Shown here piece by piece: positions 1 to 14,819 of a stretch of 64,000 nt of DNA. Within the stretch, counting starts at the first letter, position 1. Every line of letters starts with the position of its first letter. The stretch comes from Atopsyche davidsoni (taxonomy: Eukaryota > Arthropoda > Insecta > Trichoptera > Hydrobiosidae). The notes under the pieces were generated by a model. That model made no database searches and was not told the origin of the DNA. It saw only the letters and a program-made list of their open reading frames with translations. The stretch lies in contig JAILWY010000013.1 in assembly GCA_022113835.1 (NCBI GenBank), positions 13,812,001-13,876,000 on the forward strand. The letters run 5' to 3'. The translations under genes were made by a program, and so were the position numbers.

Positions 1-3000
1 CGATTGCAGTAAATAATCTTTTCTATGACTAGGCACTTAATCTTGCTTGATTTTTCTATTTTTTATGGAAACCCCGGCTTCTTTCCGCTGCCAAGAACAT
101 GGAGGAGCACAGAGCAGCGAACAAAAGTAATATCTTACGTGAGAGATATCATCTCCGGACTTCATTTCATCCTTTATCCGCCATGACAGTCAGCCAGAAT
201 TTTCAAAACTTACATATATATATTTTCAATCTTATTTCATTTTGACAGTTAAATACCCCCTTGATAATACAAGTCATCAAGTTTCAAAGCCAGGTCTACA
301 TATTTATATATTTAAATAAACATATAATATATATGATATGAATATTTTATTTACGTATACATATTTAAAAAGCGAATCGCTTAAGTATTCAATTTATTTA
401 AAAATTAAGTTGATCGCCTTTAACGTGGTGCTTCACAAAATCGAAACAAACTTTATAATTTGTTCGTAAACTAAATGTGGATTTTAGTTTTGGTAACATA
501 TATAAAGATGTAAAATTCTTTTGAAAAAAATATAAACTTTATTATATATAAAGAGTATTTTTTTAATGAGTTAAAATAAAAATGTTGTAAAACAGAATAA
601 ATTTCATAAACATGTTTAAAATTTAATATTAAAACTATATTCATGAGTTTGAGTAAAATAAGGTTCGTTTTCAATATCACACGAAAACGTTTGTATATGA
701 AGTCAAATGCAAAATAGTTTGGAGTCACCCTTTTACGATAGCTTAACTAAAAGCTCGATATTGATCTTTGTGGCATTTGCGTCTCACGTGTCAACAGAGA
801 AATGCATTTGCATCAAGAGATCACACTAAATTACCCTGTGGTGAGTACAAGAAGAGATTATATTAAAAAGTGGATTAAACATTGAACTATTTATAAATTC
901 CTATGAAATGATCATACATTATTATCTTGATATTGGTTTGTCAAAGGTAATACATGTTTTACTATATAACATATATTGGGAGTATTAATTGCTCTACCCT
1001 CTACAGCTAATATATTTTGTCCCAATATGAATGTTGCAATAATTTTTCTTCAAATTGTTATATTCACGTTCATAAGATAATAAATCACGTAGATAAGTTA
1101 CCTGTGTTTTAACTCAAAGTCATTATTTTTTTCCGGGTAATGCCGCTTACGGATGTCTTGTTAAAGTTATTCAAGCTAAGAAGCTTTCTACCCACGAACT
1201 AAACCCAGTTATTTCATGTTCGTTTAATTAATATTTTAAGCATATTATGTAAAGACAAAACTAACAAGCTCAACACATGGTACATACGTAAATGGTTGCC
1301 TTTATACCATTCACAATTCAATTTCTCTGGCTTCATATTCTACCCCATACAATGCTGATAAAAAAGTCATTTCGGTCTGAAAGCGACCAGTGTCCGTTTC
1401 AATTGACATCGTGAAGAGGCTATTTCGCAGTGGGAAACCGTGCGTTCATAACCGAAGGCTTTCGCGCAAAAGGAGCGTAACTTTATTTCCGAGGCTCTGT
1501 GGTTAGCCACCCTCATTCGGGCCCCGTGGCGTCATTCCTTCCCTTTTCGTCCCCCGAGGGTAGGGACAGATGGCTGTAGATGGTACTTTAAATCAATTTT
1601 TGAAAAGTGGATTTGAATATTTTTTGTTTGATGTTGAAAACCAAATTGTAGAAAAACCCTATCCAACTATTTGCCCATTAGGTGTGAGTGGGTGTTTTTA
1701 AATTACTATGTGGAAAAAATATAAATAAACTCAATTCAAACAGTTACTAATAAAAAAATATATATCTGAAGGGTATTTGGAGAAATATACCTTCAAAATT
1801 TAATCATAAAATTACTGTATTAAATATCTATGCTATGGTTTTATGCATTAAGCTAAATGTATATTGGTTTATGCAAATATTTTTAAAAATATTAATTCTC
1901 TCTGACGCATATTCAATGTAATTTTTATATGCAACAAGACAAATATTGAAAGCTAATATCAAAGATTTAGTCATTTTTAAAATTTGTTAAAGATTATCCG
2001 GTGTTATTTAATTTTTTTTGTTGTTAATTTTCCACATCAATATAACTGTTATTTAAATACAAATCGATAAATAAACGCAATTCGTATCTTTTATGTATGC
2101 ATAGCTTTTGCGTAGTTTTTTTTTTGCCAAAGTAACTACACATTACGTCAACTTCTGTCGCCGTTTATCACACCGTAAATACAGCAATCTCTGTGAAAAA
2201 TAGCCTGAAAATATCAACAGCCACCCCCTTCAATATTGAACAGATTTAAACTGCGATCCATCATTCTGTCACGGGTGCGCTATATGAATATAGCGAAATA
2301 ATAAATAGTTTTTAGAGGAAGCGGCCCGTACACGATGTCACACGCGCAGGTACTTTTCCTCCCGGTCTCTGGTGGCAGCTTCAAAGACTTTTTCTTTTAT
2401 TATGGGACTCAGTATTATAGACATATTTCCCAGTAGGCTGAAAGTAAATTTAAAATATAAATTTTGGAAGGGTGTGAATATTTGAGAGTGGTTATTGAAA
2501 TTTAATATGCACTACTGTAATACAACGCGCGAGTAAATTTTACCCTTCTAGAATTGTATTTTAATATTTGTTATTTTAGAGTTGTCATCTTCTATAAAAA
2601 GAAATTGTTCTCTAGATATTCTTTCGCCTATTTAAATGCCACTAAGGTCTCAACTAGCTTTTTTTATGGGAACCTCATTGAATCAATTGAATATAGGTCT
2701 ATCTATTATATGTTTCTTTATTGTAATTTTTTTTTGCTATTGCTTGATAAAATGGAGTATAATCTTAAAAAAATATATGGTTTTTTTTCCTCAAACTTAA
2801 TTTAAATTTTCAATTGTACTATCAACCTTGCTTTGGCATAGATAGAATGCAAATATACAGATCCTGGCTCTTCCAACCTCTTGGCTATATATCGTTATCT
2901 GCAATTTGTAAACGATGTTCCAAAGCTAGATAAATGTTTTTATGGCATTACTACAAATGTACTTGTTTTGGAATATATACAACGCAGTAATTTGTATTAC

Positions 3001-6000
3001 TGAGTGTCAAAATAAAATTTAGGATTTAAAATGGTAGGTTGTGGAACCAGTATTCTCTGATTGAGCGGTCAGTGAACTCTCCCATGTTATTTATCCAACA
3101 ATGCGACTGATGATTTGAATGAATTGTCAATCACAGCGTGCGACCTACGTGGTACTTTATTATAAAATGAACCCCACACGTGTCCCCATACTACTGCAGG
3201 TGAGACGAGTTCGGTGGGGAGAAGGAGCAAATGGTATTCCGCAGTATTGTGCCTGTACATATCCATGTAGTATATAGAATCGTGTGCTTAGAGCCCATTG
3301 TCATAGTGCACGTGTTCGAACATCAAAGAACTCTATATGCTCTAAAGGTGGTATGTGATTTAATAAGAATATATGTAGGTAGGTATATAACATTATATTT
3401 TTTATCAATAGCGTGTGGTTTATAGCTATGAATATATCAAAATTTCAATAGGTTTAATAGATCACGTTTAACAATCTTTTAACTCAAAAAATAAATACGT
3501 CTTAGAAACACATCGCATAAAAGCTTTTAGAATATTATATTGCACTTGTAATTGGCCAAAAAGGTGAACTCGGACTAAAAGACAATTACTATCAAAATGT
3601 TCGATATATCCAAATCATTTGGCCAAATAAATGTTGACTTGTTTTATTACAGTTTATTTTATATATCACAGGGGGCCTTATTTATTTAAATAATAGATAT
3701 CTTTAAAGTATATGCTTGGATACTTAAATTTGAGTTTAACCGCACATCAGTTATGTATAATATATTCTGAATTAAATTTTTTTTACAACAAATCAATTTT
3801 TGTTATTTTAAATGTCAATTCTTATGTTTACTTTTAGTGTAAGTATTAAAAAATATTTTTTTTTTTACAAAACTCACTTGCAGGGTTCAAACACCTCCGT
3901 CGCTTCTACATTATTAATTCCAAAGCATGAAGCACTGCGTATACTTAAGTCATGAAATATGAATACTCATCTTTACAAAGTACATTGTTTATCGGGTATT
4001 TCCAATATGAAAATGTATCAATCTACTAAAATCGTATAATACTCGAAATATTCAAAGTACCCCAGAGTCCCCTCCATACGAATATCGCTGATCTCACATC
4101 ATGGCGAATATTCGAAACAATATTGAAAGTTCTTTTCAAATAGTCAGCTTTATTGGTTATGAACGTAAGTGTATAGGGCGTGAAATGTGAATTCAGATTT
4201 TTATTGCTTTCAATAACTGTATCTTTGAATAGGTGAGTTTATATAAAGAAATGGCATGGATAATACTTTCATTTTCTTTTATTACAAAACCAATTAGTTT
4301 CATTGATATCAAATAAGAAAATATTTATTTTTACTAAATAAAATTCCAACACGTTTCATTAATAAGTATTTGAGTTTTTGGATGTTAGTTATTATTTCGT
4401 TGCTTATTAGATCTAGTTGTAGTCAAAAATAGTTAGACTTGTATATCTACAGATTATTCAAATATATTTTTGCAATATTGTTTTTTATTTTTTGTAACTA
4501 TTATCGACAAATATACTTGGTTTATCAAATATGCTGAAAAAATTATTGATTTTCACATAAATATATATTATATATGAAGATAAACTTTATTACCATAATT
4601 CACAAAAAAACTTTTATTCACATTTATCATTTTTCAAATAAATAATTCAGTTGTTTTTTGTAAAGTTTTGGAACTTTAGGAATCAACCCCGTAAAATCTT
4701 TTCAGACAGTCTCCTTATAAAGCCAATTGCGTATAATGTAAGTCACGGGGGGTGCGTGTGTTCTGCAAGGGATGAAATCTTCACAGTCACCCTTATGGAA
4801 TTTATGATAAAATTTGTATGAAATCTGTCAATACTAATCGACAATACTGAATGATAAATGGACAATATGAAACTTAACTTTTTCTTTTTAAAACTATCGG
4901 TTGGAGTATTATTATTTATTTTACCTATAAGTTTATGTTAATGCTAAATATATTTATGGGTTCAAAATTGTTTGAAACTTACTTTAACATACTCTTTCGT
5001 AAAGTATAAATTTTAATATCTGTATTAAATATTTCACGTCATTCTGGCTGTGAACAATATATTTTTAGCAAATGATATCGACTGTTGATATAGCAATAAA
5101 TTTGCGATGATAATGAATGCGCATACATTTATATACAAAACTATCGACGAAGTATTTTATGAAAAACGTTTGATTACATGCGATAGCTTGATCCCGTTTT
5201 ATCAACGTGGTAATCTCCCAAATACATGTATAATATTAATTTATAATTTGCACACATTACGTGTCCACGCCTGGCTACAGGGTGACCATCCTTCCTACAC
5301 CCCCGGTCTTATGGGATCATATCCCGGTGTGTCTCTCCAGTACGTGAGGTACTCCAGATTGGCCCGGGTACAATGAATATTTCAAGCAAACTTGCATATT
5401 GTTGTTGCTTCAATACGGCACACATGTGTCTCCCGACTGAGCTCTCTTTGATGGTCTACATGTACTCCGAGGGCGTCGACAACCTTTCGTAACGTAAAAA
5501 AATAAAAAAATAATAAATACATCATTAGGCTATTTCTACTTATATGACAACGTTCAGGTCTATTTAGTAGATATGCTTATATTATTAGAATCAGAGCACA
5601 AATTATACCTTATTTGAAGACTTACTCTCGATGAGAAGCTTGTAATCAAGACATACAGTTTTCTGCACTGAATTCAAGAAAAAACGCATATATAATCTAA
5701 GGCACTCTTTATAAAGTATTCAAACGTGTAGTTGTTATTAAAAAATAATTTTATTAAATATGTTATATTTATTAAAATTTAAATTACACCCTACGAATGT
5801 TTGACCATGTTTGTACACCCCGCCATGAAGACATCCCCGTTCATGGGTATTCAAAGTTATATTGTGACGTCACTTGCTTCAGTTGGAATATTTAATTTGA
5901 CGATGGTTCCTCCGTCGCGAGTATCGAAGGGAAATGAGATTATTTGCAACGCAAATAAAGCTAATGGACTTCTTCGATATAACGACAGACTGATAAAAGG

Positions 6001-9000
6001 ACGCCCCGAGAAAATTCCGATACTGATATGATTGAATCTAAGAGCGTCTTTGGATAAATGTTTTTAAATTTTAATCAAACTCTAAGTGCATCGTGGGGTT
6101 TTTTTTTCTTCATTTACATTCACTTAGTCTGAAACCTTTTGGGGAAATTTCGCATTTTTGAATGTATAAATAATATAGGCATATTTATATTGGGGCATTT
6201 TTGTGACCAGCTTTGGTAGGGGATAATTTTTGTTAATCTTTTTCTAGTTTTTTATCTTATTAGATATTAATAAATAAAACAAAAATACTACAACATAACA
6301 CAATAATTGTAATAAAACTCTTTTCGTTAAATCGGACATAGTCGCAACCAATTTCGATCGCTTCAAACTTTTAAACATATTTAATAATCATAAAAGACTG
6401 TACTACATCGATATAATCGAAGCCAAAGGATTAAGAACATACCTGAGAAAGTAAAAACTTTTTCGCCATATAAAGATATGGACAATCTTATATAACCGAA
6501 AATAAATATATACTTTTAATATTTTTTGAATTGGAATCAAAAATATTTTTAAAAAAATTGCGATTAAATTTTAAAAAAAATCATTAAGATTTTTCAACCC
6601 AATATCAGGGCATTCATTATATATAAAATCAGAAATGTTTTGAATGAATTAACTTTTTTAATTTAAATATAAAACCAGATGCTACCATAAATATATTGCT
6701 TTAAAAAAGCTTCATAACAAAGACGTTGCCAGAAGTAATCGCATTCCATCGCCACGCTCCTCCAACCCGCTCCATACATTTTGTCATGCGTCTCATATCG
6801 AAGGACATTAGGGCCAAATCTGGAATATATTATGTTTGATAAATGACAGGGAACGAACTCGGGCCCCCTCAGCTTCCAAGTATTTGTCATTGTCCCCGAG
6901 CCGCGGTGCCGTAGATATTGTGCCACCTAATTCAATTCCGCCATGGATAAAGAACATTAAAGGTAATGCTCCCCTGGATATTAGACTATTCCCATACAAG
7001 GCTATGGGGAATGTTTGCGAAGATATGCCAGTATGAATATTGGAATGGTAAAGGTGATGACATTACGATATTGGATTGATATTATAATATCAACTCGTAT
7101 GTTTTTACAACATTTATTTTTTTAATATTATCCGACCCTCTCGTGCATTGTTGCATTCAAATGTAGCTTTGCTGCAAGTTAGTAGACGTAAGTTTATCAA
7201 CTCTACTTCCACCTGCCAAAACATGATTTTATTAAATATGATGTATGTGAGTATATAAAATAACAGATAATAAATTGAAATTACGATTAAAAAATCATGT
7301 TTGCTTTCTGTATTTTGATAATTTTATCCTTAACAATCGATATAATCGAAATAAAATTATGTCAATCTGGATGAGAAAAACTTGTAAATGATTATGTATG
7401 TAGGACGGTGTGCTACTTTTTCCATATTGGTGTTTTATTGTCTTTGTTATAATTCAAAAAATATTTATATAAAAATAGATACCTGTCTGATTGGCCAGTC
7501 TGCAAAAAAAAAAATCGGCCAGAGAACAAATATTTTATGTTATTTATTCAATCCTTTGTTCCCGAAAAAACAAGGCAATCCGCTGTACTAACATGAATTA
7601 CTCCTACACATATTCCCGCAGTTTGACACAGGTAATATTTTTGGACGTTACTGACCATCGTCATCTTATTATTGTTATTTTCTGAAGACAATATCATTGC
7701 AAGACAACAAGTAACCTGCTTTTGTTAATAGGTGTTATATCATCAGATCGTAAAGGTCATAAAACTAAATAACAAAATAAACCTCTAACGCTGTTAAAAA
7801 AATCTTAATTAAAAAAAGTCGATGTATGAGTTACATCAGACGGTTGAATTACAAGTAGCGGTGAAAACCTTTGTAATCATACAATATTCTGAAGCTACCT
7901 TAAAATTCAAGTTTACAAAAGCACCCTAGTACTTTGTCCTTTGGCGTACAAAATACCACGTGCTCAATATTCTAATACATCCACTCACGTGCGTACATTT
8001 AGTTCTTCAGTCAATTATTTCCGTCGGAGCTCCTGTGATGTTTGAGTGGTCCAAAGATTAATTAGATTCTCTTCGGTGCGGCCGTTTCCTTTGTGCGATA
8101 TCGTGAATACATTACACTGAATTAGACTAAGTTCTTTAGCCAGGTGATTGTACCGCTGTTGTCCCTTTATTGCACAATTTGACCCCAGTTCAAGGTAGTC
8201 AATCGTGAAATTCGATACAATAGAAAATATTCCTATAAGGTTTTCCCCACGATTTCAGTTGTATTGTGTAGAGAAACATCAGTCGTTAATTTCAATAGGA
8301 TTTTCCAAAAAACGTGATATCATCGGAAATAGCAATTTTAAAACTGACGTCAAGACAACATTTATTTTTATGTATTATTTTACCATCTAAATTTACAATG
8401 AATGAATTTTTGTTTAATGCGTATATTAATATTGAAGAGTTTTCTGATAAATAACGAACCCATATAATTTTTTTAGTACTTTGAATGCTCTATTAAAATT
8501 GTTGTAAATTTATATGCTTTAAATGGTCTTTCAATCTCTCGATAAAGGAATAAATGGGATTAGGGTTGTTACATATAAATATAAAAAAACAAAAAAAATT
8601 CTTTAATATTGATTAATTTAAATCCACGATTAATCAGGAACATAACACTCATTCGCCATTAAAATAACTTCTAACAATTGTTGCTTCTCTCTTATACTTT
8701 GTCATTTGCTCATTAGTAAATATTTTACGAAAACTCACTCCAGCTTATGAAACTAGTAGCATCAAAAAATATTTACTGAGAACATCACTAAATATTTATT
8801 TTAAAAAATTCAAACAGTTGACCGAAGAAACTGCAATACTTGCCCTAAGCAAAATATATTTTTTTATCTTATGTAATAGTCAGACCACAAACGAGGACCA
8901 CAACAACAGCACGGTGTGTAAAGACTTCAGGATATCCTCCCGTTAAAGCAAGGAAGCAACTACCATTAGTAGTCGAGCAAGGGTCATGCGATGAAACGTA

Positions 9001-11104
9001 CCATTATCAGTTTTTTTCAAAAGCTAAAATATATCAGTATCGAAACTGATTGAAGGGTATTTTAAAAACTACCTTTATTATTATTATTTATTCTTTCATA
9101 TTACTTTGATTAAAAAATGCGTTAAAATAACTCAATAGCAAGTTAAAAAATGCATGCAAAAAACTTATTTTGAAAGTATCAGCAAAACATACTAAAATAC
9201 CAATTAAATATTTTTCCACTATCTATAATTGATTTAGTTATTATAATTATTATTTGGCATCACTTTTTTACTATTTTATAACCAGCTTATTATTTATTTA
9301 CGTTTATTTACTCTCATGTTAAATTATTATACATAGCACCGGTAGGAAACCCTAACAGAGGCGGGCTACATGGTCGGACGATGTTTGCAAATTTAACCAC
9401 CCCCACAGTAAGGGCAGCAAGTCCACCCCTGCAGTATAAAAACCTTAACATGTTGTTGCTTTTTGTTTCTAACAAGCCCCCGGCCAAGTCTGCGAGGTTA
9501 ATCTTGGCTGGCTGTATTATTAACTGACGCCGTTTTGTCTGCATAATTTTTGCGGTTTTTCACATACAATATTTTCGTTAATACTTGAATCAACATTTCA
9601 ATATATATAATAGAATATGTTTCAGTTATTTGAGTTTCCCAATTGTGAAAACATCCGCCAATCGATCACTGTATCAAAATTCATATTGCACAATGCACTA
9701 GGTATGATAAAAATCCAGACAGCTCTTCTTTTTTTTTAAAGCATAAATGTACAGTAATTTTATTTAAAATAATGAACTTTTTCTTTTTTCAATTGAGCTT
9801 TTAGCATGACAATATTGTTGGTCAATACACGTAATCAATCCAATCACACGTTCTACTGTCGCAGTAAACCTTCTCCCTTGCATCGGCTATCGCATCCTCC
9901 CCTCTTTCAGTGAATCGGTAATGGGACTTGATGTAATAGAGTCCATGCATCAATCTGGAACATTCTGACAAAACCGATTGATTGTTCGATAAAGGGTCAG
10001 TAGTAGGTAATTTCAGTAAAAAAGGGACTCCCCGTGTTCGACAGAGCGAAAGGGATAATTATGCCTCCTCCCAAAAGAGCACCTGACCAGAATTTACAAT
10101 GTTCAAAAAACCATGCGTACTACGACATCCATTTATTCCTAAATTAAAGGCATTCAGATACTAAAAACATAGTTCATCAAATTTACATTTACCTGAATTT
10201 TAATAACGTCATAAAAAATAAATAATAAATGACAGTTTTAAGTCATTACTCCGTGGTCTAAATTTAATGATACTCTCATGAAACCATTAATATTATGTTT
10301 GTGGCCAGCTTGAGCTCGCTTATTTACATTAAAAAATAAATAGAATTTTACTTGGTTTATTTTTATGTTTTTAACCTTTAAATCTGAAAGAAGAAATACA
10401 GAGCCAATAGATATGAATATTTATATAATACGAAGGTAATCTTACAGCCGAATGGGTTAAAGTATTTTTTCTTTGAATCAGATTCTTTTGAGTTTTCCAA
10501 GGAATAAATCAAAGCAAACCAAAGAGTAATAAAAGACAAATGCTTGTTTCTAAAATTGCAGGCCATTCTAAAGTCTTTTTTTTAGATAAATACAGAGCTT
10601 TTCCTTTACAAAGATTTCCAGAGGTGCACTAACTCTGTATATACTTTGAAAATAAAGTCAATATATATTTTTTAAAATTGACTTATCTACAGTTACAAAA
10701 TATTTTTGTGTTACATGAATAAAGTCAACCTTTACATAAATTAATAAAATTAATTATCATGAACAGCCTAACTTTTTAAAATTAAAATAAGTTCAATGCG
10801 CTATATCTGAATGGAATCTCCAATAATAATAGTAAACATATATATTTGAATCCTAAATATGATTCTATAGTTTCAAAAGAGGAAACATAACCAAAAAAAT
10901 TGATACATAAATAAATACTTTTATAATTTAATAGGGTTTTAAAATGTTTACAAAATTAGTTTTTTATGTTTTTATATTTTCAAATAAACTCCTTCTTCAA
11001 TGACCTCTCCTCAGAGGAGATTGGTGACCATCTCTTTGAAAATATTTTTATACTGAGCCAGTCTTACTAATTCGACTGTACTCAAATTAGAGATTTAGTT
11101 ATTT
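1..11104. other. Gene-poor AT-rich region
   Basis: I see no supportable gene here. The open frames are short, lack splice partners and have no recognisable domains. Against the AT-rich background there are GC-richer islets near 1375-1575, 2320-2400, 5260-5380, 6840-6990, 8030-8110, 9330-9545 and 9880-10110. They could be conserved non-coding elements or isolated exons of a neighbouring gene; the sequence alone does not decide. About 10990-11085 resembles 55556-55650, so it is probably a dispersed repeat. Confidence 0.5.
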
Positions 11105-11316
11105 AACTGTATGTCTATTTCTTTGGATTGAACGTCAATCAAGTGCGTATTTATTACCTATTACAGGTTTATATTATTACTAATATGATTAGGCACATTA
11201 GTTCACACATTGAAGATGAGGGTGTGGGTTCAAATCCCACACAAATAACGATGATATTTTTCTGATAATTTCTTTTATCATCTTCTATGTGTGAACGAAT
11301 GTGCCTAATCATATTA
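11105..11316. mobile_element. TIR element with tRNA-like B box, copy 1
   Basis: Inverted ends of about 28 bp (from TAATATGATTAGGCACATTA at 11181, mirrored at 11289-11316) enclose a short core. The core carries GGTTCAAATCC flanked by GTGTGG and CCACAC, which resembles a tRNA T-arm and Pol III B box. The 75 bp upstream (11105-11180) recur beside the copies at 30180 and 48863, so the repeat unit is longer than the TIR part. This copy has only half of the tRNA-like core. It is non-autonomous, either a MITE or a SINE/MITE chimera. Confidence 0.7.
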
Positions 11317-11633
11317 TTTAACTGTATAATAACTAAGTTTTCTATAATTTTTAATAACTAATAACTTTATTGAAAAATCTATTAAAATAATTACGAGTTA
11401 TTAATAATGAAGTTAGTTAATTTCCTTGCCAACAGAAGCATAATTTGGGCTAATAACTTTAATGTGAAATTTTAAAAATTAGTATGACCTAAAATTTTAT
11501 AATTAATATTTAAGTTCAACCAGTTAAAATTCATATAAATTGGCTACTACTGTTTCTTGTATTGTAAAGCTAGATTTGTAATATAAAGGCTTATTTTTCT
11601 CTGACAGACAGCTGTCACTCATCAGAAGCCACC

Positions 11634-12657
11634 ATGTCAGCCCTTAAGGACATCCATTTTATGTTTGACACATCAATGAAAGTGTCTATCATTAGCATGT
11701 CATGCATAGGACTGTATCCCCTGGTCAATCGTTCCAAGTTCCAGAAAATCTTCATAATAATTGTGAAAATAAGCATGTTCTTTGTGATGCTTCAGTTCAT
11801 CATGATTTTATATTCGCTAAAAGAGTTTTTAATTGTTGAAATAGCTGACAGGAGCGCGTCCCTCGGGATGTGCTGCCTGGGATTTGTCAAATTCCACCTC
11901 ATGGATATTTATGGCAAACAGTACTATGAATTAGTGGATCTTTTACGCGACAAACTCTGGACAAACAATCCTCATTTGATATCTGAAAATAGCATTAATA
12001 TTTGCATTGGTTATTATAAAAAAACTAAAATTCTGATGTATTTTTTTGCATACATTGCGCTTTTTACTATGTTCGGGTTTGCTCTCACGCCCATAATGGT
12101 GATGGGTTATTATAAGATTTTCACTGTTGAAAAAGTTCCTTTGCTTCTACCGTTTGACCTGTGGATGCCATTTGATCGCGAAAGATTTTACATCCTGAGC
12201 TACCTGCAAGAGAGTATCATGGAAGCGATAATAACGTGGATGTTTTTCTCGATCGATGTTTTCAATTTGGTTATTATCACCCAAGTGTGTATTCATATGG
12301 ACTGTCTGAAAGAAGCTATGGTTAACTTGGTTAAAGAAGAAGATCTAAAGACTATGCACGAACATAAAGATTATCCAAAACACCCATTAACAAAGCAAGC
12401 AAAGCAAAACACGCATTTGCGACTTAGGGGGTTGATTTCAAGACACAATGAAATAATTGAGTAGGAATCTATTTTAATTCTATGAAATATACATATAAGA
12501 CTTTGATTAAATAAATTTCTGAATTTTTTTTAGAGTGGTTAAGAAACTGGAGCATCTTATTGGCATTGTTCTATTGCTGAATTTCATCCTTGGGTCTATA
12601 TTCTTGTGCTTCACTGGATTCACTTTTACGGTATATACATATACACACACCCACACA

Positions 12658-12735
<78 letters not shown>

Positions 12736-13589
12736 AATTTTAATTTATGAGGATATAATATTTTTATGTAATAATATGATTTATTCACACTATTTTTGAT
12801 TACTATTCATTGATTATATTCTTACAGACGGTGGATGATATTCATCGCAAGCTGAAATTTTTAATCTTCTTTCAAGCAATCTTAGTAGCGATGTTCGACC
12901 ATTGCCTTTATGGGCAAATAATATCTGATTTGGTGAGTTTACTTTCATTTTTTATCCTTTTTGCAAAAAACTTAAATTTGTTTTTATTTTATTGAATTTT
13001 CGTTTTGAAATTATTTATCAAGATGGTAACGATGTTAATTCGCCTTAAGCGTTTTTTTTTAATTTTACACAAAAAAAAATATGTACAATATGTAGGTTTT
13101 AACAGTGAATTTTTCCAATTTTCAGATTTAAATCTAGCTTATCAATTTTGTTTACATTATGGACACAATATTTTTGTTTTAGAGTCAAGCCGTACCTGAC
13201 TGCTTGTACGCTTCTTCCTGGTATTTGACTGAACAAAGAATTCAAAAAGGTCTCATATTTGTAATATTAAGGGCACAAAGACCCCTAAAACTATCCGGTT
13301 TGGGCTATGTGGATATGAATTTCCATTCTTTCACTAAGGTAAAGAAAATAAATTTAAAAGTGTGCGATTTGCGTAGGATTTTTATTGGTAGTGTCGTTGT
13401 TTCAATATTTCAGCTTTAAGATAAATTACAAATATAACATTATCATATTAAAAATCAACTAGAAGTCTTTGGTTTCTTTAAAAAATTGCAATACTGTTTT
13501 AGTATCGAATAACAAATTTTTTTTTTTTTTAGGTAATTAGCACTTCCTGGTCATATTTTACACTTCTGAAGACAGTTTATGACAAGTAA
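11634..13589 (+). CDS. Odorant receptor 1 of the tandem array (7tm_6 family), 413 aa
   Basis: This is a predicted insect odorant receptor, a seven-transmembrane ligand-gated channel subunit that pairs with Orco in olfactory neuron dendrites. Coding exons are 11634-12460, 12534-12630, 12828-12932, 13183-13338 and 13533-13589, all with GT-AG junctions and a continuous frame (1242 nt). Evidence for the family is several hydrophobic segments in exon 1, an exon 4 reading SQAVPDCLYASSWYL then RAQRPLKLS, and a final exon ending WSYFTLLKTVYDK, the classic OR C-terminal signature. The start ATG sits in a good context (GCCACCATG). It is closer to the third gene than to the second: both have LLPFD(L/F)W and HMDCLKEAMVNLV-like stretches. 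Intron 2 holds a long TA microsatellite. The ligand is unknown and I do not assign an orthologue number. Confidence 0.93.
12662..12733. repeat. (TA)n microsatellite in intron 2 of odorant receptor 1
   Basis: About 36 uninterrupted TA units, preceded by a short CA-rich tract at 12638-12657. It produces spurious Tyr-Ile open frames on both strands and is likely length-polymorphic. Confidence 0.97.
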
Positions 13590-14819
13590 ATAGAAAATAT
13601 AAAAATTTAGGAAGAACTCATGATAAATAGTAGATACCTTGAAACCAGGAAATTGTTACTATAAAGATAAAGGTCACATATATAAACGATTATGACTTTA
13701 TGAGTACTTTATAGGTGTTGGCATTTTTAAGATTTATCATTTTAGAGACCTTACTGAAATTGTTTATTTAAAGCTTCAAAAATGAATTTTAACTAAAACC
13801 AAGATCATCACCAAAAGACAAGAAAAGACAATTGCTGCATTTAAAAAATAATAAAATAATTACAATACTTTATTAGAAATTAATTAATGGTGAATAAATT
13901 TTCATGAAATTAAGAAAGATTTTTATTGCAATACTAAAAATAGCGCGGTGCTTAGTTTTTTTACAAAGAAATATTGTTTTAGTAGAAAGGCTTTTTAATT
14001 ATTATTTAAGGGGCGGAATGCAATTTTACATAAAAATCCTATAAATTTTTTTACATTAAAATACAAGGTATACCTTTCTTTAAAACAGCTGCTTTTAAAT
14101 AACATGGTAGACAAAGAAAATGACAAAATGTTCTGAGCCTGAAATCAGAATTTGACATATCGACATTGCTTGTTATTAGAATTTGCACAAAACATTTCAT
14201 ATTTCAAGCAAGAGGGTGATTTTTATACGATCCAGTTTGAAACTTTATTTTCAAACAAACTAATTGATTATCTTTAAAATAAATACTATTTGTATTGTAT
14301 TACAACACTGCATCATTAATAAATATTGATGTAATTTTGGCAATTAATTATTGATTATTTTTGATAACATTTCAATTTAAAAAAGGCATTTTGTTCTTGT
14401 ATTAGTGCGACATATTTTTTTCAGAAATATAATATATCGTGTTTATTGTTTAAAAATTAAAAGTTCTTGTACGGAGTGATAGAAGAACTATAATACTAAA
14501 TGCTTTTTATTTGTTTATATTTAATGAAAATAATCCATAAGTATTGTTATTGTCAAAATCGTTTTCCAACTTTCTATTTTTTTAAAATCTAATATTTACT
14601 TGTAACAAATTAAGAATGCAAAAGCATTAATAAGCAAAATATTGATTCAGCAACTACTTCTTTTAAGAATGTTTCAATAATTTCTACCACAATTATACAA
14701 TAATACATCAACACCAACTTTTGTACACCCTTTGAATATAAACACGAGTTATGTTATGTATAAAAGGCCATAAATCCGAAAAAAATCGCATTGTCTCGGA
14801 TGTTTTGTAAGAAATAAAA
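13590..14819. other. Intergenic spacer between odorant receptors 1 and 2
   Basis: AT-rich spacer with no gene or recognisable repeat. It ends in the promoter region of the next receptor. Confidence 0.6.

Noticed and set aside
12507..12799. Open frames rich in Tyr-Ile repeats
   Set aside because: Caused by the (TA)n microsatellite in an odorant receptor intron.
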